NCBI RefSeq assembly: GCF_021729885.1
Contig: NZ_CP063401.1
Span: forward strand, 868,001-932,000
Reading direction: 5' to 3'
Length of the DNA: 64,000 nucleotides
From: Devosia sp. SL43
GTDB lineage: Bacteria > Pseudomonadota > Alphaproteobacteria > Rhizobiales > Devosiaceae
Part shown: one piece after another, positions 17,164 through 26,028 of the stretch
Layout: each line of letters starts with the position of its first letter
Numbering within the stretch: position 1 is the first letter of the stretch
Made by a program: the position numbers and the translations under genes
The notes under the pieces: generated by a model
Told to the model about the DNA's origin: nothing
The model's database searches: none
The model's input: only the letters and a program-made list of their open reading frames with translations

Positions 17164-17191
17164 GCGGGCTGCGTCAGATGTCGCAGCCCGC
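17164..17191 (+). terminator. Hairpin terminator after the hydrolase
   Basis: GCGGGCTGCG (17164-17173) and CGCAGCCCGC (17182-17191) form a perfect 10-bp stem with an 8-base loop, starting 7 bases after the stop codon. No T tract follows, so it may be a weak terminator or an mRNA-stabilising stem. From here to 17441 nothing else is recognised. Confidence 0.68.
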
Positions 17192-17441
17192 CAGTGCCCC
17201 TGACCCAGTGCCTTGACCGATGGCGGCCTTTGGGATGCGCCAAGAACAGCCGCAACGGCAGGAATGGGGGTCGGAAGTTGCCTCGCGCCCGTGCTGCCGT
17301 TAGGTGGCGATAGGTTCGCAGGCGCTTCCCAACGCTAGGGCACGATCAACCCGCGCTGACCGTCCCGATCATCCGCATAGGGGGCCGCATCGTAGGCCGG
17401 CTGGGTTTCCAATTGCCCGCGGAGGCGGCGCCAGCCGACAG

Positions 17442-17858
17442 CTAAAGCAAGTCGAGCGCCTTGTCCGGACGAGGCAGTCGCAAGGCTTTGAAGAGCTGCT
17501 GAAAACTCTCGGCTCTTTGCACTCCCTCCGCGAACCGCTCCTCCTCTGCAGGATCGGTTGTACCCCAATTCTGCAATGAATGCGGACCCTGCAAGCAATC
17601 CTGGATGAGTTGCTTGACACTGCTCAGTGTGTGCGATGGCTCCTCTCTGAACGCCACTCGAATTCCGCCCACACCGAAGAACCAGTGCAAGAGGAGTGGC
17701 ATAGGCGTTCGGTCAAAGGCGCCCAGGAACTCGATGTCGGCGATGCTTTGAACCTTGCCGTCACGATCGATGATCAGGGTGTCTGCGCAACGTGCGCGAA
17801 GCTTTCGTCGCGAGCCTTGCGTCTGTTGAAAGGCCTGAGTGCTCAGCGGCATCATCAT
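17442..17858 (-). CDS. Hypothetical protein, possibly truncated
   Basis: The frame is open from 18125, but residues before the ATGs at 17858-17850 overlap the IS110 remnant and look random. From 17858 the 138-residue product has protein-like composition: a beta-rich middle (DTLIIDRDGKVQSIADIEFLG), LLHWFFGVGG, and a helical C-terminus. No family is recognised. It lies against transposase debris, so its 5' end may have been cut by insertion. Confidence 0.42.
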   Translation of the reverse strand: MMMPLSTQAFQQTQGSRRKLRARCADTLIIDRDGKVQSIADIEFLGAFDRTPMPLLLHWFFGVGGIRVAFREEPSHTLSSVKQLIQDCLQGPHSLQNWGTTDPAEEERFAEGVQRAESFQQLFKALRLPRPDKALDLL

Positions 17859-17991
17859 GCGTTCGGAGGGTCTAAGGAGCAGCAGCGTTCGAAAACCAGT
17901 GCCCACGTCTGCTGTCCCCCTGCCGCCTTGCCAAGGTGTCACCGCGCCCAGATGAGTGCAAGTTGCAAACAATCGGTTGGTGAACTCTCCT

Positions 17992-18342
17992 TTGAGCGGG
18001 CGGGAAATCGCCCGACGGGCCCGCGAGGACGTGATCGCCAGGCGGGTGATGACGATACCGGGCGTGGGCCCGATCACGGCCACGGCGGTTGCCGCCCTGG
18101 CCCCGCCGGCGGAGACGTTCACCAAAGGACGAGACTTTGCGGCCTGGTTGGGTCTGGCACCACGTCAGCTCTTAACTGGTGGCAAGCAAAAGCTGGGGTC
18201 GATCACCAAGATGGGTGCGCGAACCTTGCGGCGGCTTCTCATCATTGGTTGCAGTGCCGTGGTCCTGCAGGCGAGCAAGCGAGGTGCACCCGCAGGCTCA
18301 TGGCTTGAGCAGATGATGGCTCGCAAGCCGCGCATCCTGGTA
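17992..18342 (+). pseudogene. IS110-family transposase, C-terminal fragment
   Basis: The frame encodes the C-terminal Transposase_20 region of IS110/IS1111 elements: IPGVGPITATAVAALAP, GRDFAAWLGLAPRQLLTGGK, LGSITKMGARTLRRLLIIG, and ASKRGAPAGSWLEQMMARKP. The N-terminal DEDD catalytic domain (about 200 residues) is missing. After about 18342 the frame continues to 18423 into sequence that does not match the family, so both ends are broken. It is a dead remnant in the accessory segment near the integrase. Confidence 0.82.
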
Positions 18343-18433
18343 ATCTTCGGGGTTCCTGACCTTTGGTGGAAAGCAGACCGTACGAAAATGGGCGCGATCA
18401 AGCTAAAGCGGCCTCCGCATTGACACACCTTCT

Positions 18434-18856
18434 TCACCCTTCCTCAATTGTACACCATCTGAGCGTCGCAGTAGCGGACCGGTTTACCGTTTTGTAGCGG
18501 CCTCGGAAATCGGGATCGCAATTGTTGCCACTTGGGGGGCGGCGATAATATCCATCGATCCTGTAGCACTCATAGAACTCAGGATTGTTTGGGGTGGGCT
18601 GAGGCGTCAAGCTGCTGCACGTTTCCTCAATAATATCCCCATCGGCAGCATCTTCGCTCGTGCCCTGGGGCGGCGTGGGGCGGGGTGGATGGTTCTCCCG
18701 ATCCCAATCGTCGCCCATGCGCATGTAGTCTTCAATGTTGGCCCATAGGTCGGTGCCGCCTAACTTACCATCGGGCACGAGGTTGGGCTTCGGTTGTGGC
18801 ACGGTCGGCGGAACCTGTGGCGGAGGATTGCGGACGGCCTGAAGGTATGCCTGCAA
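18434..18856 (-). CDS. Proline-rich hypothetical protein, probably 5'-truncated
   Basis: The only start-like codon is TTG at 18856; the frame is open further to 18911, so the original N-terminus may be lost. The product is Pro- and Asp-rich (NPPPQVPPTVPQPKPN, MGDDWDRENHPP) with four cysteines near the C-terminus and aromatic residues (RIDGYYRRPP). It could be the tail of a secreted or polymorphic-toxin-like protein, but no family is recognised. It lies between two transposase fragments. Confidence 0.4.
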   Translation of the reverse strand: MQAYLQAVRNPPPQVPPTVPQPKPNLVPDGKLGGTDLWANIEDYMRMGDDWDRENHPPRPTPPQGTSEDAADGDIIEETCSSLTPQPTPNNPEFYECYRIDGYYRRPPSGNNCDPDFRGRYKTVNRSATATLRWCTIEEG

Positions 18857-19234
18857 TGCACCCGGCTCCCCGTCAAAGCTGAAAGCAAAGGAAGACCTGG
18901 GCGCTGCGGCCTAAACGCCCATCTTGCACCCAAAGCGGCTTTCAAGAGCAAAGTCCGCCGTTCCAGTGCAAATCCGGCCTGGGCGGATGACAGGCACGCT
19001 GTTGGCGTCGCCACACCGGCTCTGTTCGCTCAGGTTTTCGAGGCCGAGGCTCCCGATCAAAATGGGTGTCGAGATCTCCTACTTCTGGACCAGAGACTGG
19101 CTCTCTCGGTGGTGCTGGACCTATTCTTCTGCCGCCTCGGTTGGACACCAGTGACCGACCGCATCGGGCCCTGGCTCTATAGGCTCTCAGGAAGGCACTG
19201 GCCGTGCGCCAGCCGCGGCGGGTCTGATCCACCT

Positions 19235-19325
19235 TCGCCAGATCAGTTCGGATTTTCGGGTCTTGAAGAAAGTCTCGACCCATGGCGTTGTCGTGACAGT
19301 TGCCCTTGCCCGACATTGAGATGCG
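19235..19325 (-). pseudogene. IS3-family transposase (OrfB) fragment with frameshift
   Basis: Two overlapping frames together give the IS3 hallmark: ISMSGKGNCHDNAMG in one frame, then WVETFFKTRKSELIWR in another. Intact proteins read these as one integrase-core segment containing the catalytic Glu region. The break near 19280 is a frameshift, and the rest of the element is missing or too decayed to recognise between 18912 and 19235. Confidence 0.75.
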
Positions 19326-19365
19326 GATGTCGTTTCGGCGCCGTGGGCATTGTAAAGAAGAGAGG

Positions 19366-21390
19366 TCACGCCGCCAAGTCCGCTCGGGCCTTCTCGAGCT
19401 CCTCTGCGTAGCGCCGAAGCAGGTGGGCCTCGGTCAAGGTGCCGATCACCTTGCGTTCTGCAAGGTCAGACACCACCACCAAGGCGTCTGCGCTGTGCTT
19501 TTCGAACAAGGCTTCGGCGTCATTCGCTCCCATCGCGGGGTGCAACATGACCTCGCGGTACTGAAGCACCGCCTGCACCGACAGGGTGTCGTCGTCGACC
19601 CCTTCGCCATATGCATCGGCGACATCGATCAAACCGGCATAGCGACCATCATCACGCACCGCGATAACTCTGGTGGCCGCACCAAGGGGATAGAGGCGGC
19701 GGAACTCCTTGAAGGTTATTCGGTCCGGAACCGATTTGACGTCGCGGCGCATCATCTTGCCGACCGTAAGATTGCGCATCCAGCCAACGTCATGCGCACT
19801 GCGGATAGTTTCGCCGCGCAGGTGGAAGCGCCAAGTGGTGAACGAATATCCGAAAGTTTCGCGTACCAACATGGATGAAGCAACCGCAGCGACAAGAACT
19901 GCTACGGTCAAAGGTAGGCTCCCTGATGTTTCAAGCGCCAGGAATGCCATAGTCAAGGGACCACCCACGATCGCAGCGGCAAGGCCAGCCATCCCAACCA
20001 GCATGGGCACGCTCGGGTCAGGAAACAGACCCGGGTCGATGTAGGCGGCCAGCCAGTAGAATGCCTGACCCAGGATAGCACCCAGGAAAAGCGAGGCGAA
20101 AAACAAGCCACCTCGGAAACCTGAGCCCAGCGAGACAGCCGAGGCAACTATCTTCAGGCACACTATCAGCAAGGCCAGGATTATCGGTAGTGGCGGCGCG
20201 ACAAATGCGTGCTCCAAGGCGCCGTGACCTGCGGAGAGAACGGCCGGCGTGACCAACGCAAGACATCCAACGATTGTTCCACCAATAGCGGGACGGGCCC
20301 AAGTCGGTATTTTTAGACCGCTGAACGCAGCTTCGATCAATCCCACAAGCCGCATGAGCAGGATTCCTACGCCACCTGTGGCAAAGCCACAAAGGACAAT
20401 GAGGACGATTTGGGGCAGGCCGATGTTGATTGCCTGGGTAATCGAAACGATCGGCTCGCCCTGACCGAACAGGGAGGCGACCAACACGGCAGCGATCGAA
20501 GCTGCTACGACCGGTGTCAAGGTGGCGATGGTGTACGTGCCAATGATGAGCTCGAAAGCGTAGAAGGCGCCGGTCAACGGCGCTCCAAACGCCGCCGCTA
20601 TCGCACCGGCGGCACCACACCCCACCAGCTTGCGCATGTCGCCGCGTCGCAGCTGGAAGATGTCGCCGAGTTTGGAGGCCAGGCCCCCGCCCATTTGCGT
20701 ATAGGCGGCTTCAAGGCCCACAGACGCACCGAAGCCATTGGATACAACCGTCTGAGCAGTAATGATCAAGCTGTCGACCATGGACAACTTACCGCCATGA
20801 AGAGCATTGGCCTCGACCAAGTCGACATACCTCGACTTCCGGCGCCGAAGAAAAAGCATGGCGACACCCAGGATGATGCCCCCTGCAGCAGGCATAAGAG
20901 CCAGGTGGAGCGGTAGTGAATGCAGGGCGCTCAGGCGCTGCTCGTCAGGCAAGTCGTATAGGACACGCTGAAGCGCGTAGGCCAGGTCGCGCAACACGAT
21001 GACCACCAGGCCCGCAGCAGCACCGACAATTACGGCGAGCAGGACCAGCCAGCTTTCGCGCCGTCGGATTAGTTGCCTAAGCCTTGCACCAATTCCGAGG
21101 CCGCCGACGATACCCGCTCGCCAAGCCGCAAGGCGCTGTCGCAAGGTCTGGAGCTGCTCCGGGATTTCTACACTAGCCTTGCCGGCATGATCTGGTTCGC
21201 CGGTTGAATTCGCATCTTCTAACAATGCAGTTTCGCCAATTCTATCAGTTGTGCGTCGTGTGCATTCCGTGGGCAAGGATTTGCCACGGAATGCACAGCC
21301 CACGTGAGAGGCTCTCCGGGGCAACTTCGTTGGCACTGCAAGCTCCAGCTGAGCACGCGCTCTCGTTCGCCAATCGCCCTGGGGCTGCAT
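19366..21390 (-). CDS. ClC-type chloride channel/antiporter with C-terminal CBS pair
   Basis: The core has 10-12 membrane segments (about residues 110-520) with ClC filter motifs: GFGASVGLEAAYTQMGGG (GxEGP-like region, here GLEAAY), GAAGAIAAAFGAPLTGAFYAFE, and GSGFRGGLFFASLFLGA. Two CBS domains follow (about 540-665), likely regulatory nucleotide sensors. The first 55 residues have no hydrophobic or family character; TTG at 21225 or a nearby codon may be the real start. The usual gating glutamate of GxEGP is shifted in this subfamily, so channel versus exchanger behaviour is unclear. It stands alone on its strand. Confidence 0.88.
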   Translation of the reverse strand: MQPQGDWRTRARAQLELAVPTKLPRRASHVGCAFRGKSLPTECTRRTTDRIGETALLEDANSTGEPDHAGKASVEIPEQLQTLRQRLAAWRAGIVGGLGIGARLRQLIRRRESWLVLLAVIVGAAAGLVVIVLRDLAYALQRVLYDLPDEQRLSALHSLPLHLALMPAAGGIILGVAMLFLRRRKSRYVDLVEANALHGGKLSMVDSLIITAQTVVSNGFGASVGLEAAYTQMGGGLASKLGDIFQLRRGDMRKLVGCGAAGAIAAAFGAPLTGAFYAFELIIGTYTIATLTPVVAASIAAVLVASLFGQGEPIVSITQAINIGLPQIVLIVLCGFATGGVGILLMRLVGLIEAAFSGLKIPTWARPAIGGTIVGCLALVTPAVLSAGHGALEHAFVAPPLPIILALLIVCLKIVASAVSLGSGFRGGLFFASLFLGAILGQAFYWLAAYIDPGLFPDPSVPMLVGMAGLAAAIVGGPLTMAFLALETSGSLPLTVAVLVAAVASSMLVRETFGYSFTTWRFHLRGETIRSAHDVGWMRNLTVGKMMRRDVKSVPDRITFKEFRRLYPLGAATRVIAVRDDGRYAGLIDVADAYGEGVDDDTLSVQAVLQYREVMLHPAMGANDAEALFEKHSADALVVVSDLAERKVIGTLTEAHLLRRYAEELEKARADLAA

Positions 21391-21423
21391 CCTAATCGAA
21401 GCGATCTCCCAATATCGCTCCGG

Positions 21424-21906
21424 TCAGCCGCCCATTTCTCCGTTCTTCAGCCGCTTAAGAGCATCAATAACCAGAGTGTGGTCTTCGACGTCGGGTAAGC
21501 CACTTACGCCGACAGTGCCGACCAGCGTTCCATTTTGCATCATGAGCGGCACTCCGCCGCCGCTTGCGACATAATCTGCGGGAGGCAAACGGAAGCGTTC
21601 GTTGAAGTCGAACTGCGTCTTCTCGGCCTGAAGGCGCATAGAGAGCGAGCTGCGCTGGAACCGCTGCGCGACGGCGCGCTTTCGCGCCGCCCATGCTAGG
21701 TTGTCGGGCGTGGCCCCCGGCAAGAGTGTCGCGAAAATGATGTCTGCCCCGTGCGCGAGGGTAACAGAGACCTTCAATTTCCGTTCGCTTGCCGCAGTGC
21801 GCATCATCTGACCCAAGCGCCAGGCGATTTCGTAGTCGAAGCGCTCAAGTCGGAGGGATTCCTGCTCCTCCGCCAAGGACTCCAGGGTGTAGGCTTGATC
21901 GCCCAT
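21424..21906 (-). CDS. UPF0303/GlcG-like heme-binding-type protein
   Basis: The 160-residue product matches the UPF0303 branch of the GlcG/HbpS fold: WRLGQMM near 25, VTLAHGADIIFATLLPG, then LPPADYVASGGGVPLMM and GTVGVSGLPDVEDH. Some relatives bind heme or act in small-molecule catabolism operons; no reaction is established for this one. ATG 21906 follows GAGGTG and lies 1 base after the VOC gene's stop. It is the last gene of the transporter-sulfatase operon. Confidence 0.85.
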   Translation of the reverse strand: MGDQAYTLESLAEEQESLRLERFDYEIAWRLGQMMRTAASERKLKVSVTLAHGADIIFATLLPGATPDNLAWAARKRAVAQRFQRSSLSMRLQAEKTQFDFNERFRLPPADYVASGGGVPLMMQNGTLVGTVGVSGLPDVEDHTLVIDALKRLKNGEMGG

Positions 21907-21907
21907 A

Positions 21908-22381
21908 TCATTCACCTCGCAATCGCTGAATTGCCCGCCTCTGGAGCGAGTTGCTTCCCATCTCCATGAGCTCGATCCGATTTCCATCGGGATCAATCAT
22001 CCAGCATTGCCGGTTCCCGTCGCGACCAGTGTTGACTACTGGGGACGGGCTCACCTGGACCTCGCCCTGGATCCACTCGACAAACGTGTCAGCACCTTTC
22101 TCGATCAGATGGCGAACCGCATCATCGAGGTTGTCCACTTCAAGGCAGAAGTGATGGACGCCCATGGCATCGGCGCCGGGCGCCTGGTCACCGACGGCGT
22201 CAGGAAACAGCTCGAGATACTGGGTGTCGGTCACGCGTAGGTAGACTAGAAAAAGGCCGCCGACCGGGTTCTCTAGCCTGAGCATCTCCTTGAATTCGAG
22301 AACGGTGCGATAGAAGGCGAGCGACCTCTCAATGTCCTTCACCTTGAGGGCTACATGTGCGATCGCCGTGATGTTCTTCAC
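21908..22381 (-). CDS. VOC (glyoxalase/dioxygenase) superfamily protein
   Basis: GTG at 22381 is used because GAGGA lies about 9 bases upstream; residues upstream in the frame look random. The 157-residue protein has two beta-alpha-beta-beta-beta modules: IAHVALKVKDIERSLAFYRTVL at the start, GVHHFCLEVDNLDDAV in the middle, and a closing WMIDPDGNRIELMEM. His (AHVAL), His (GVHHF) and Glu (IELME) are candidate metal ligands. It may be an isomerase, lyase or dioxygenase on a sugar-derived intermediate; the substrate is unknown. Confidence 0.87.
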   Translation of the reverse strand: MKNITAIAHVALKVKDIERSLAFYRTVLEFKEMLRLENPVGGLFLVYLRVTDTQYLELFPDAVGDQAPGADAMGVHHFCLEVDNLDDAVRHLIEKGADTFVEWIQGEVQVSPSPVVNTGRDGNRQCWMIDPDGNRIELMEMGSNSLQRRAIQRLRGE

Positions 22382-22439
22382 GATGGATTCCTCAGTTTCG
22401 TATGGGTGGGACGGCAGGACGCCCCAAGCGAGACGGAGG

Positions 22440-23426
22440 TCATCGAAGAGGTCGCCTCTGTGGCATGGTGAGTGCATAAATCCGGTCGACTGCGGCCATG
22501 TTTCCGATGGCGTCATCGCGGTTCTCCATCGAGGGAATGCCCACGGACGCCGATCGGAGAAAAGCGGCAAGCTGGTAGTCGTAGGTGGTCCCACCGCCAA
22601 CCGTGTATTGGCTCAGAATTCCGTCCCGCCAAGAGCGGATGGAGTGACCTCGGTGAGGCGAGGACGGGTTGTCCACCTCGATGCACCCCTGAGCCGCCTC
22701 AATCCGCAGCCAGGGACGAAACGGAGGATCCTGGATGTCAGCGATCATGGTCGCATCGACATCCTGCTCGAACCGCAGGGTGGCCTCCATCCTCGTATCG
22801 ACGCCAGATGCCCCGACCCGCGCGGTAGCGGCTATGATTTCAGGCTCGCTGCCCATGAATGAGCGCAGCCAATGGAGCGGATAAACGCCCAGGTCCATCA
22901 TAGCGCCACCGCCCAGGGCGGGATCGTAGCGGATGTCCTCGCGATCCCACGGGATATCTACGTGAAATTCAGCCCGTATTGAGCTGACCTTACCCAGCTT
23001 CTGTCGCAGGCTAACGATATGCTCAAAGAGCGGATGGTGCCGGTAGTGAAAGGCTTCTACCAAGATCCGGCCGCAACGCTCTGCGGTTGCAAACATGGTT
23101 TCGGCTTCAGCGGCATTTAATGCCAACGGTTTCTCACACAAGACGTGCTTGCCGGCTTCAAGCGCGCGAATGGTCCACTCGGCATGATGGGACGGGGGAA
23201 GCGCGACATAGACGAGGTCTATGTCCCGATCGTCTAGCATCGCCTGATAGCTGGTGTACGCTTTCTCTATCCTGTGCAGGCTGGCAAAGGCTTCGGCGCT
23301 GTCCGCCCGCCGCGATGCAACTGCCGCTACGGTCACGTCAGCCCGACGACGGCATGGTTCAATGATCGCCCGCGGTGCGATACGCGCCGCGCCTAGGATG
23401 CCAATTCTAAGCAACGCGCCCATCAA
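22440..23426 (-). CDS. Gfo/Idh/MocA family oxidoreductase
   Basis: The N-terminal Rossmann fold has RIGILGAARIAPRAI (residues 7-21) and the family motif LCEKPLALNAAEAE (about 95-108) with the Lys of EKP. Residues 130-328 form the C-terminal sheet domain, with DLGVYPLHWLRSFMG. Such enzymes oxidise sugars or glycosides with NAD(P), often at C3. Its ATG overlaps the stop of the FGE gene by 4 bases, placing it directly in the sulfatase operon. It is one of three family members in this locus. Confidence 0.9.
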   Translation of the reverse strand: MMGALLRIGILGAARIAPRAIIEPCRRRADVTVAAVASRRADSAEAFASLHRIEKAYTSYQAMLDDRDIDLVYVALPPSHHAEWTIRALEAGKHVLCEKPLALNAAEAETMFATAERCGRILVEAFHYRHHPLFEHIVSLRQKLGKVSSIRAEFHVDIPWDREDIRYDPALGGGAMMDLGVYPLHWLRSFMGSEPEIIAATARVGASGVDTRMEATLRFEQDVDATMIADIQDPPFRPWLRIEAAQGCIEVDNPSSPHRGHSIRSWRDGILSQYTVGGGTTYDYQLAAFLRSASVGIPSMENRDDAIGNMAAVDRIYALTMPQRRPLR

Positions 23427-24388
23427 GGACGCACTTCAGGATGGCTGACGGGCCCGAAAGCTACGCGAAAGCCCGAATTGCAGCCGCCGCTATCGGCGGG
23501 GAGGGCGAGGCGCGCCGCAATGCGGTAGCGGTAGCAGTAGGTGCGGTGGCAAAGAAAACTGCCACCCTTCATCAGGACTTCGTGGCGCTCGCGAGCGGAT
23601 GAATTGCGCCTCTCGGCGCCGCTGGTGGTCGAGTGCAGACGAAAGGTCTCCGAAGTCCACTCCCAGACGTTGCCGGCCATGTCGTAGAGACCGGCACCAT
23701 TCGGCGCGAATGTCGCAACCGGCGAAGTCCCCCGCCAGCCGTCGGCGATGGTATTGTACTCGGGAAACTTGCCCTGGAAGATGTTGCAGGGCAGGAAGTC
23801 CTGGTCGTCGGGCTCGTGGTCGCCCCAAGGAAATCGCGGGTCGTCCAACCCTCCCCTGGCGGCATGTTCCCATTCCGCTTCAGTAGGCAGCCGGCCTCCG
23901 GCCCAGGTCGCAAACGCTCGGGCATCCGACCAGGATATGTGGGTGACGGGATGGTTTGCCCGTTGCCGAACGTCGCTTCCCACACCTTCCGGCCGGTGCC
24001 AGCAAGCCCCTTCCACTTTGCCCCACCAGGGCGAACGCCCGTCGATCGGGGACACCGGCCCGTTATCCCGCAGCAGGGGAATGAAGACCAGACCCCACCC
24101 AAAACGCTCGGCCTCCGTGATATGGCCCGTGTCGAGCACAAATGCGGAGAAGCGTGCGCACGTCACGGGCGCGACATCCATCTCGAAGGGAAGCAGTTGG
24201 TGGTAGGTCACCAGACCTTCGCCGTCTTGCGGTATTTCGGGCATGCTTGTCCCGGTATGGCTGGGGCCGCCAACGAAACGGGCACGCGCCGGTGGCGTGG
24301 AATCGGCAATGCTCTGCCATGACGACCGGGGCACACTGGCCGCGATCACATCCGCCCCTACCCTGCTCAGGCTCCCGCAGCAGTTCAT
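23423..24388 (-). CDS. Formylglycine-generating enzyme (sulfatase activator)
   Basis: The 321-residue protein has the FGE/SUMF1 fold: HPVTHISWSDARAFATWAGGRLPTEAEWE (split here as HPVTHISWSDARA and RLPTEAEWEHAARGG), YDMAGNVWEWTSETF, and the C-terminal GGSFLCHRTYCYRYR. Cys280 and Cys285 match the copper-binding pair of true FGEs, so it should convert the sulfatase active-site Cys to formylglycine with O2. No signal peptide is seen, so it acts in the cytoplasm. AAGGG precedes the ATG, 10 bases after the sulfatase stop; the gene then overlaps the next by 4 bases. Confidence 0.93.
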   Translation of the reverse strand: MNCCGSLSRVGADVIAASVPRSSWQSIADSTPPARARFVGGPSHTGTSMPEIPQDGEGLVTYHQLLPFEMDVAPVTCARFSAFVLDTGHITEAERFGWGLVFIPLLRDNGPVSPIDGRSPWWGKVEGACWHRPEGVGSDVRQRANHPVTHISWSDARAFATWAGGRLPTEAEWEHAARGGLDDPRFPWGDHEPDDQDFLPCNIFQGKFPEYNTIADGWRGTSPVATFAPNGAGLYDMAGNVWEWTSETFRLHSTTSGAERRNSSARERHEVLMKGGSFLCHRTYCYRYRIAARLALPADSGGCNSGFRVAFGPVSHPEVRP

Positions 24389-24398
24389 TTCGGGCCCT

Positions 24399-25961
24399 TC
24401 AGCCGACGCTGGTCTTGAGAGAACGGGCTGAAATTCCGGCGCGAACCTGCAGGCTGTCGTGCTCAGGAACGTCGCCGATTTCGCTCATGTGATTGTCGAG
24501 CTTGCCAAGCATCGTGAGGAAGACGTCGGCGTAAGCCGGATCGTTGGCCAAGTTCACCAGCTCGCAACGATCGACCTCACAGTCAAAGAGCTCCCACTCG
24601 GGCGCTGCACCGACCGGTCGCGCGCCGAGCTGCCCCAGGTCATCATTGTACCAGTAGATCAGCTTGTAGCGCTGGTCACGCACGCCATAGTGCGCACGGG
24701 CCTCATGGATCGCGTCGTTGTTCATCCAGTAGCGGTGATAGGCGATCTGGTCCCAATCGTCGGGGGTACGGCCCTCCAGCACAGACCGCAGCGACTTCCC
24801 CTGCATGTAGCTAGGGACAGGCAGGCCGGCATAGTCGAGGAAAGTTGGAGCGAAATCGACATTGCCCGCCAGATCGCCCGACACGCTGCCGGCCGAGATT
24901 GCCGCGGGGTATCGGCAGAGGAAAGGCATCTGGTAGCTTTCCTCATACATGAACCGCTTGTCGAACCAGCCATGCTCGCCCAGGAAAAAGCCCTGGTCGG
25001 AGGTGTAGATAACGATGGTGTTCTCGGCCAGGCCGAGTTCGTCCAGGGTATCAAGCATGCGGCCGACGCCATCGTCGATCGCCTGAACCGTGCGCAGATA
25101 TCGCTTGAGGTAACGCTGGTATTTGAATTCTGCGAAACGCTGCGGGTCGTCGAAGGCAAACCTCTCACCCGTTTCGGCGCAGATCACCGTGATGCTATTG
25201 CCGGGCAGGAGGTCCGGGATCTTCCGCATGGCGAATGGCTCAAGCATCCGATGGCCTGCACGCTCTGCCCCACCTTCGGGCTGCACCAGGGCAAGGTCTT
25301 CCCACAACAGGTCCGAACGAACCCGCATCTTGGCTGCTGCGGCGGCGGCCCGGCCTTCGTAGTTGTCATTGAAGGTCTCGGGCAGGGGAACGTCCTCGTG
25401 CTGCCAAAGGTGCCCATAACGTGGGTGGTACTGCCAATTCCGGTGGGGCGCCTTGTGGTGGCACATCAGGAAGAAGGGCTGATCCTGGTTGCGCTTTATG
25501 AAGTCGACCGACATGTCCGTAATGATGTCGGTCGCATAGCCGCTGACACGAGATACTCCGTCGGATGAGATGAACTTGGGGTCCCAATAGTCCCCCTGCC
25601 CGGGCAAAACCGTCCATTCATCAAACCCGGTAGGTTCATGGGGTCTGCCCTCCCCGAGATGCCACTTGCCGAAGATGGCCGTGCGATAGCCTCCGGAGCG
25701 AAGATGCTTGGCGACGTTGGGAAGGCGGTTGTCGATATGGGTGTCGAGCGTGGTCACGCAGTTCACGTGGTTGTGCGTGCCAGTAAGGATTGCCGCGCGT
25801 GACGGTGTGCAGATCGAGTTGGAAACATAAACCGCGTCGTGCCGCATGCCCTCCTTCGCCAGGCGATCAATGTTGGGCGTATGATTGATGCCAGAACCAT
25901 AGGCGCTAATGGCGCGGGCGGCGTGATCGTCGGCCATTATAAAAATGATGTTCGGGGTCAT
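24399..25961 (-). CDS. Type I sulfatase (formylglycine-dependent), cytoplasmic
   Basis: From ATG 25961 (520 aa) the protein begins MTPNIIFIMADDHAARA with the metal-binding Asp pair at 11-12. Cys51 is in CTPSRAAILTG, the C-x-P-S-R site that becomes formylglycine. TSDQGFFLGEHGWFDKRF (about 330) adds metal and sulfate ligands. Length fits the family. No signal peptide is present, which is notable because most sulfatases act outside the cytoplasm. The FGE gene follows at once, and the sugar ABC transporter genes precede it. The substrate is probably a small imported sulfated sugar or glycoside. Confidence 0.94.
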   Translation of the reverse strand: MTPNIIFIMADDHAARAISAYGSGINHTPNIDRLAKEGMRHDAVYVSNSICTPSRAAILTGTHNHVNCVTTLDTHIDNRLPNVAKHLRSGGYRTAIFGKWHLGEGRPHEPTGFDEWTVLPGQGDYWDPKFISSDGVSRVSGYATDIITDMSVDFIKRNQDQPFFLMCHHKAPHRNWQYHPRYGHLWQHEDVPLPETFNDNYEGRAAAAAAKMRVRSDLLWEDLALVQPEGGAERAGHRMLEPFAMRKIPDLLPGNSITVICAETGERFAFDDPQRFAEFKYQRYLKRYLRTVQAIDDGVGRMLDTLDELGLAENTIVIYTSDQGFFLGEHGWFDKRFMYEESYQMPFLCRYPAAISAGSVSGDLAGNVDFAPTFLDYAGLPVPSYMQGKSLRSVLEGRTPDDWDQIAYHRYWMNNDAIHEARAHYGVRDQRYKLIYWYNDDLGQLGARPVGAAPEWELFDCEVDRCELVNLANDPAYADVFLTMLGKLDNHMSEIGDVPEHDSLQVRAGISARSLKTSVG

Positions 25962-26028
25962 CACCAAGCTCTCGCAAAACTGAACAAAATCTAATGAGAC
26001 TGGCTCCGTCAATTGACGGGGCCAGCGT

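Noticed and set aside
15954..17255. Minus-strand open frame of 433 codons opposite the alpha/beta hydrolase
   Set aside because: It has an Arg/His/Asp-rich random composition and crosses the divergent promoter region; the plus-strand hydrolase is clear.
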